Assembly (NCBI GenBank): GCA_014381785.1
Contig: JACNKZ010000044.1
Location: forward strand, 1-64,000
Source of the DNA: Kiritimatiellota bacterium
Lineage (GTDB): Bacteria > Verrucomicrobiota > Kiritimatiellia > Kiritimatiellales > Tichowtungiaceae
DNA: 64,000 nt
Direction: 5' to 3'
Position 1 is the stretch's first letter, and each line of letters opens with the position of its first letter. Shown piece after piece: positions 62,296 to 64,000 of this stretch. The position numbers were made by a program, and so were the translations under genes. The notes beneath the pieces are model-generated. The model was not told where the DNA came from and did not search any database. It saw only the letters and a list, made by a program, of their open reading frames with translations.

Positions 62296-63237
62296 ATGAA
62301 TGAAGCATCGAATCAGTTTGAAACCGCCTGGAAAGGCATCGAGAAAAGCTGGAACGCCGGCCAGCTCGCGCACGCCTATCTGTTGCAGGGCGCGCCGCAC
62401 GGCGCGGCACTGCGCTTTGCCGACAAACTGCTCAACCTGATTTTCGACAACCACCCGCAAGTGGCGACTCGCGCCCATCCCGATATTGCGTGGCTGGAAC
62501 CGCAGAGCAAAAGCCGCCAGATTCTGATCGATCAGGTGCGCGACGATTTGATCCGGCCCTTCTCGCAGACCTCTTTTTCCGGAGGATGGAAAGTCGGGGT
62601 AATCCTCAATGCCGACCGGATGAATACCATGGCCGCCAACGCCCTGCTCAAAACGTTGGAAGAGCCCCCGCCGAAAAGCCTGCTGCTGCTGATCACCGAT
62701 GAACCGCAAAGCCTGTTGCCGACCATTTCCTCGCGCTGTCAGCGCATCGCACTCACTGCGGAGGACGATGAAGTTTCCAAACATTGGAAAGAGCCGCTGT
62801 TCGATATTCTCTGCGAGCTGCCGCCGGCGAGCACGCCGGAAGCCGGTCTACTGACAGGACGGTTGATCTGTATTCTCAATGAACTTAAAAAAGAGTTTGA
62901 GGAGGATGAATCGGAGGGAATTTCGGACGAACTGACAGCCAAAGAGGCCAAAGATCTGCTCGGGGCCCGCTCCACCGCGCGACTGATTGAGGCGCGCGCC
63001 GAAATTTTGCGAATGATCCTCCACTGGCAACGCGACGTGCTGATGCTGGTGCTGGAACAGGGCGAAGAGACCCTGCACTTCCCGGAAGCCAAAGAGGCAC
63101 TGGCGCATCAGGCTCTGGTCTGCACCCGTGCGGAGGCGCTGAAACGGATTACCGCCGTGGAAACAGCCGCCCGCCAGCTCGACCGCAATCTGCCCGCCGA
63201 ACTGGTGTTTGAGAGTTTCTTTTCAGAATTAACGTAG
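62296..63237 (+). CDS. holB: DNA polymerase III delta-prime subunit
   Basis: 313 residues. HAYLLQGAPHGAALRFADKL replaces the P-loop with a degenerate version, and NADRMNTMAANALLKTLEEPPP is the strong HolB/DnaX motif; SRCQRI follows. It is part of the clamp loader. No zinc-binding cysteines. The exact palindrome at 62775 reads VSKHWKEP just after SRCQRI-ALTAEDDE, at a domain boundary that tolerates change. tmk lies directly upstream. Confidence 0.9.
   Translation: MNEASNQFETAWKGIEKSWNAGQLAHAYLLQGAPHGAALRFADKLLNLIFDNHPQVATRAHPDIAWLEPQSKSRQILIDQVRDDLIRPFSQTSFSGGWKVGVILNADRMNTMAANALLKTLEEPPPKSLLLLITDEPQSLLPTISSRCQRIALTAEDDEVSKHWKEPLFDILCELPPASTPEAGLLTGRLICILNELKKEFEEDESEGISDELTAKEAKDLLGARSTARLIEARAEILRMILHWQRDVLMLVLEQGEETLHFPEAKEALAHQALVCTRAEALKRITAVETAARQLDRNLPAELVFESFFSELT
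62775..62789. repeat. TTCCAA-N3-TTGGAA palindrome in holB
   Basis: Exact, spacer ACA, at the boundary between the AAA+ core and the C-terminal domain. Confidence 0.9.
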
Positions 63238-63303
63238 GACAGGCTTCTAGCCTGTCTACCCCTAAAAAGCGAACCTACTGCAGACAGGCTGGAAGCCTGT
63301 CCC
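63237..63303. repeat. GACAGGCT / AGCCTGTC inverted repeat
   Basis: GGACAGGCTTCTAGCCTGTC at 63237-63256 and GACAGGCTGGAAGCCTGTCC at 63283-63302, themselves palindromic and mutually similar. They lie between the convergent holB and aroQ stops. Confidence 0.8.
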
Positions 63304-63309
63304 ACTTTT

Positions 63310-63762
63310 TCAAGAACGGAGATGCTTCACGAGTGCCTGCAGGGCCAGTGTGTAGCCGAATCCTTTGAAACCCATGATCTGTCCGATGCAACCGGCAGCT
63401 GAGAGGCTTTTGTGACGGATTTCCTCGCGGGCGTGGGTATTGCTTAAATGAACCTCTACCGCCGGAACCACATCGGCCACCGCTTTAATGGCATCGGCCA
63501 CACCGAGACTGGTGTGCGTCAGCGCAGCGGGATTAATGATGATGCCGTCAAACGCACCACGGGTTTCCCCGATACGGGTGATGAGATCGCTCTCGGCATT
63601 GCTCTGAACAAATTCCAGCTCCACACCGCCGAGGGTTTCGGCGCAGGCGGTTAGATCCTTCGCAATGGAGTCGAGCGTTTCAGTGCCGTACACATCCGGC
63701 TCGCGTGTACCGAGCAGGTTGAGATTCGGGCCGTTCAGAACAAGTATTTTGAGTGCTTTCAT
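63310..63762 (-). CDS. aroQ: 3-Dehydroquinate dehydratase, type II
   Basis: 150 residues. ILVLNGPNLNLLGTREPDVY holds the active-site Tyr and Arg region; QSNAESDLITRI, GIIINPAALTHTSLGVADAI and EVHLSNTHAREEIRHKS with the catalytic His are all present. Third step of the shikimate pathway, complementing the DAHP synthase/chorismate mutase in this window. It forms a dodecamer in the cytoplasm. Confidence 0.95.
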   Translation of the reverse strand: MKALKILVLNGPNLNLLGTREPDVYGTETLDSIAKDLTACAETLGGVELEFVQSNAESDLITRIGETRGAFDGIIINPAALTHTSLGVADAIKAVADVVPAVEVHLSNTHAREEIRHKSLSAAGCIGQIMGFKGFGYTLALQALVKHLRS

Positions 63763-63801
63763 GAGAAGGGTTTTATCACAATTCTGATGAATATCAAGAA
63801 A

Positions 63802-63878
63802 TGGTGGGCGATGAGGGATTCGAACCCCCGACCCTCTCGGTGTAAACGAGATGCTCTAACCAGCTGAGCTAATCGCCC
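63802..63878 (-). tRNA. tRNA-Val (UAC)
   Basis: Minus strand begins GGGCGATTAGCTCAGCTGG and ends with the T-arm GGGTTCGAATCCC and encoded CCA. The anticodon stem CTCG/CGAG encloses loop TTTACAC, anticodon TAC. Acceptor arms GGGCGAT/ATCGCCC pair fully. Confidence 0.96.
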
Positions 63879-63930
63879 TAAAAAGGAAGCGCAGAGAATA
63901 CTGAGATTCCGGCGGGTGTCAAACTGGTTT

Positions 63931-63971
63931 TTCCAATGTTTGGAAAATAGATGGGTGCAGGCTCAGCCTGC
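63931..63971. repeat. TTCCAA palindrome plus GCAGGCTCAGCCTGC unit
   Basis: Exact palindrome at 63931-63945 (TGT) followed by GGGTGCAGGCTCAGCCTGC at 63953-63971, then a further TTCCAAG. It shows the two repeat families associate outside genes as they do in the radical SAM gene, with the partner in the opposite orientation. Confidence 0.88.
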
Positions 63972-64000
63972 TTCCAAGAATTTAAAGGTTTTGAGGTGGT

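Overview
The window looks like a chromosome segment from an anaerobic, fermentative PVC-superphylum bacterium, most likely Kiritimatiellota or a close relative. This is inferred from gene content: two PEP-CTERM proteins with an almost identical anchor (VPEPAT.LLFGLGGFGAWLLRR), secreted thrombospondin-3-repeat proteins, GTP-type PEP carboxykinase, a fused DAHP synthase/chorismate mutase, a complete electron-bifurcating [FeFe]-hydrogenase system, and intergenic regions full of dispersed palindromic repeats. No CRISPR array, rRNA or prophage was seen.

Layout. 0-18 kb: mixed housekeeping genes (RluA-type pseudouridine synthase, HisI, U32 peptidase, SulP transporter, patatin, lysine-aminomutase-like radical SAM enzyme, glycogen phosphorylase, DAHP synthase/chorismate mutase) with several unknown proteins, ending in a 3'-truncated IS3-like element. 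18.6-29 kb: chaperones (DnaK, GroES, GroEL), RNA polymerase omega, SmpB, then a reverse-strand block rseP-cdsA-uppS-purA. 29.2-33.5 kb: three tandem copies of a secreted-protein gene beside a divergent NtrC-type sigma-54 response regulator. 33.7-40.8 kb: pckG, then an apparent operon of a 1268-residue secreted trypsin-like protein and two PEP-CTERM proteins. 41-57.4 kb: a hydrogenase region with sensory modules (PHP, DRTGG-like, CBS-ATPase, universal stress protein, Rex) on the minus strand, hydC/ATPase/ferredoxin/hydB/hydA on the plus strand, then a TM1266-like protein, aspA, hydF, hydG and hydE. 57.4-64 kb: MurC-like ligase, EfpL (YeiP), CysS, Tmk, HolB, AroQ and tRNA-Val.

The most unusual signal is a dispersed 15-bp palindrome, TTCCAA-NNN-TTGGAA, with 28 exact copies by eye where far fewer than one is expected by chance, plus about a dozen decayed copies. 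It lies between genes and, in all three reading phases, inside conserved genes, where it encodes F-Q-x-L-E, S-[NK]-x-W-K or P-x-x-G-K. The radical SAM gene at 11.5-12.5 kb carries three copies in tandem. A second system is a compact cassette at 51694-52132: a PD-(D/E)xK nuclease-like GxxExxY gene framed tightly by 27-bp inverted repeats, with a gene-less 77-bp copy of the same repeat pair at 42819-42895. A third is the triplicated secreted-protein locus, whose copies share a GGCAC-N5-GTGC element that resembles a sigma-54 promoter and also occurs upstream of dnaK.

Functionally, the hydrogenase block would reoxidise NADH and ferredoxin with H2 production under control of the redox sensor Rex. 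PEP carboxykinase and glycogen phosphorylase fit a sugar- or storage-based fermentative metabolism. All calls rest on reading the sequence; no database search was run.
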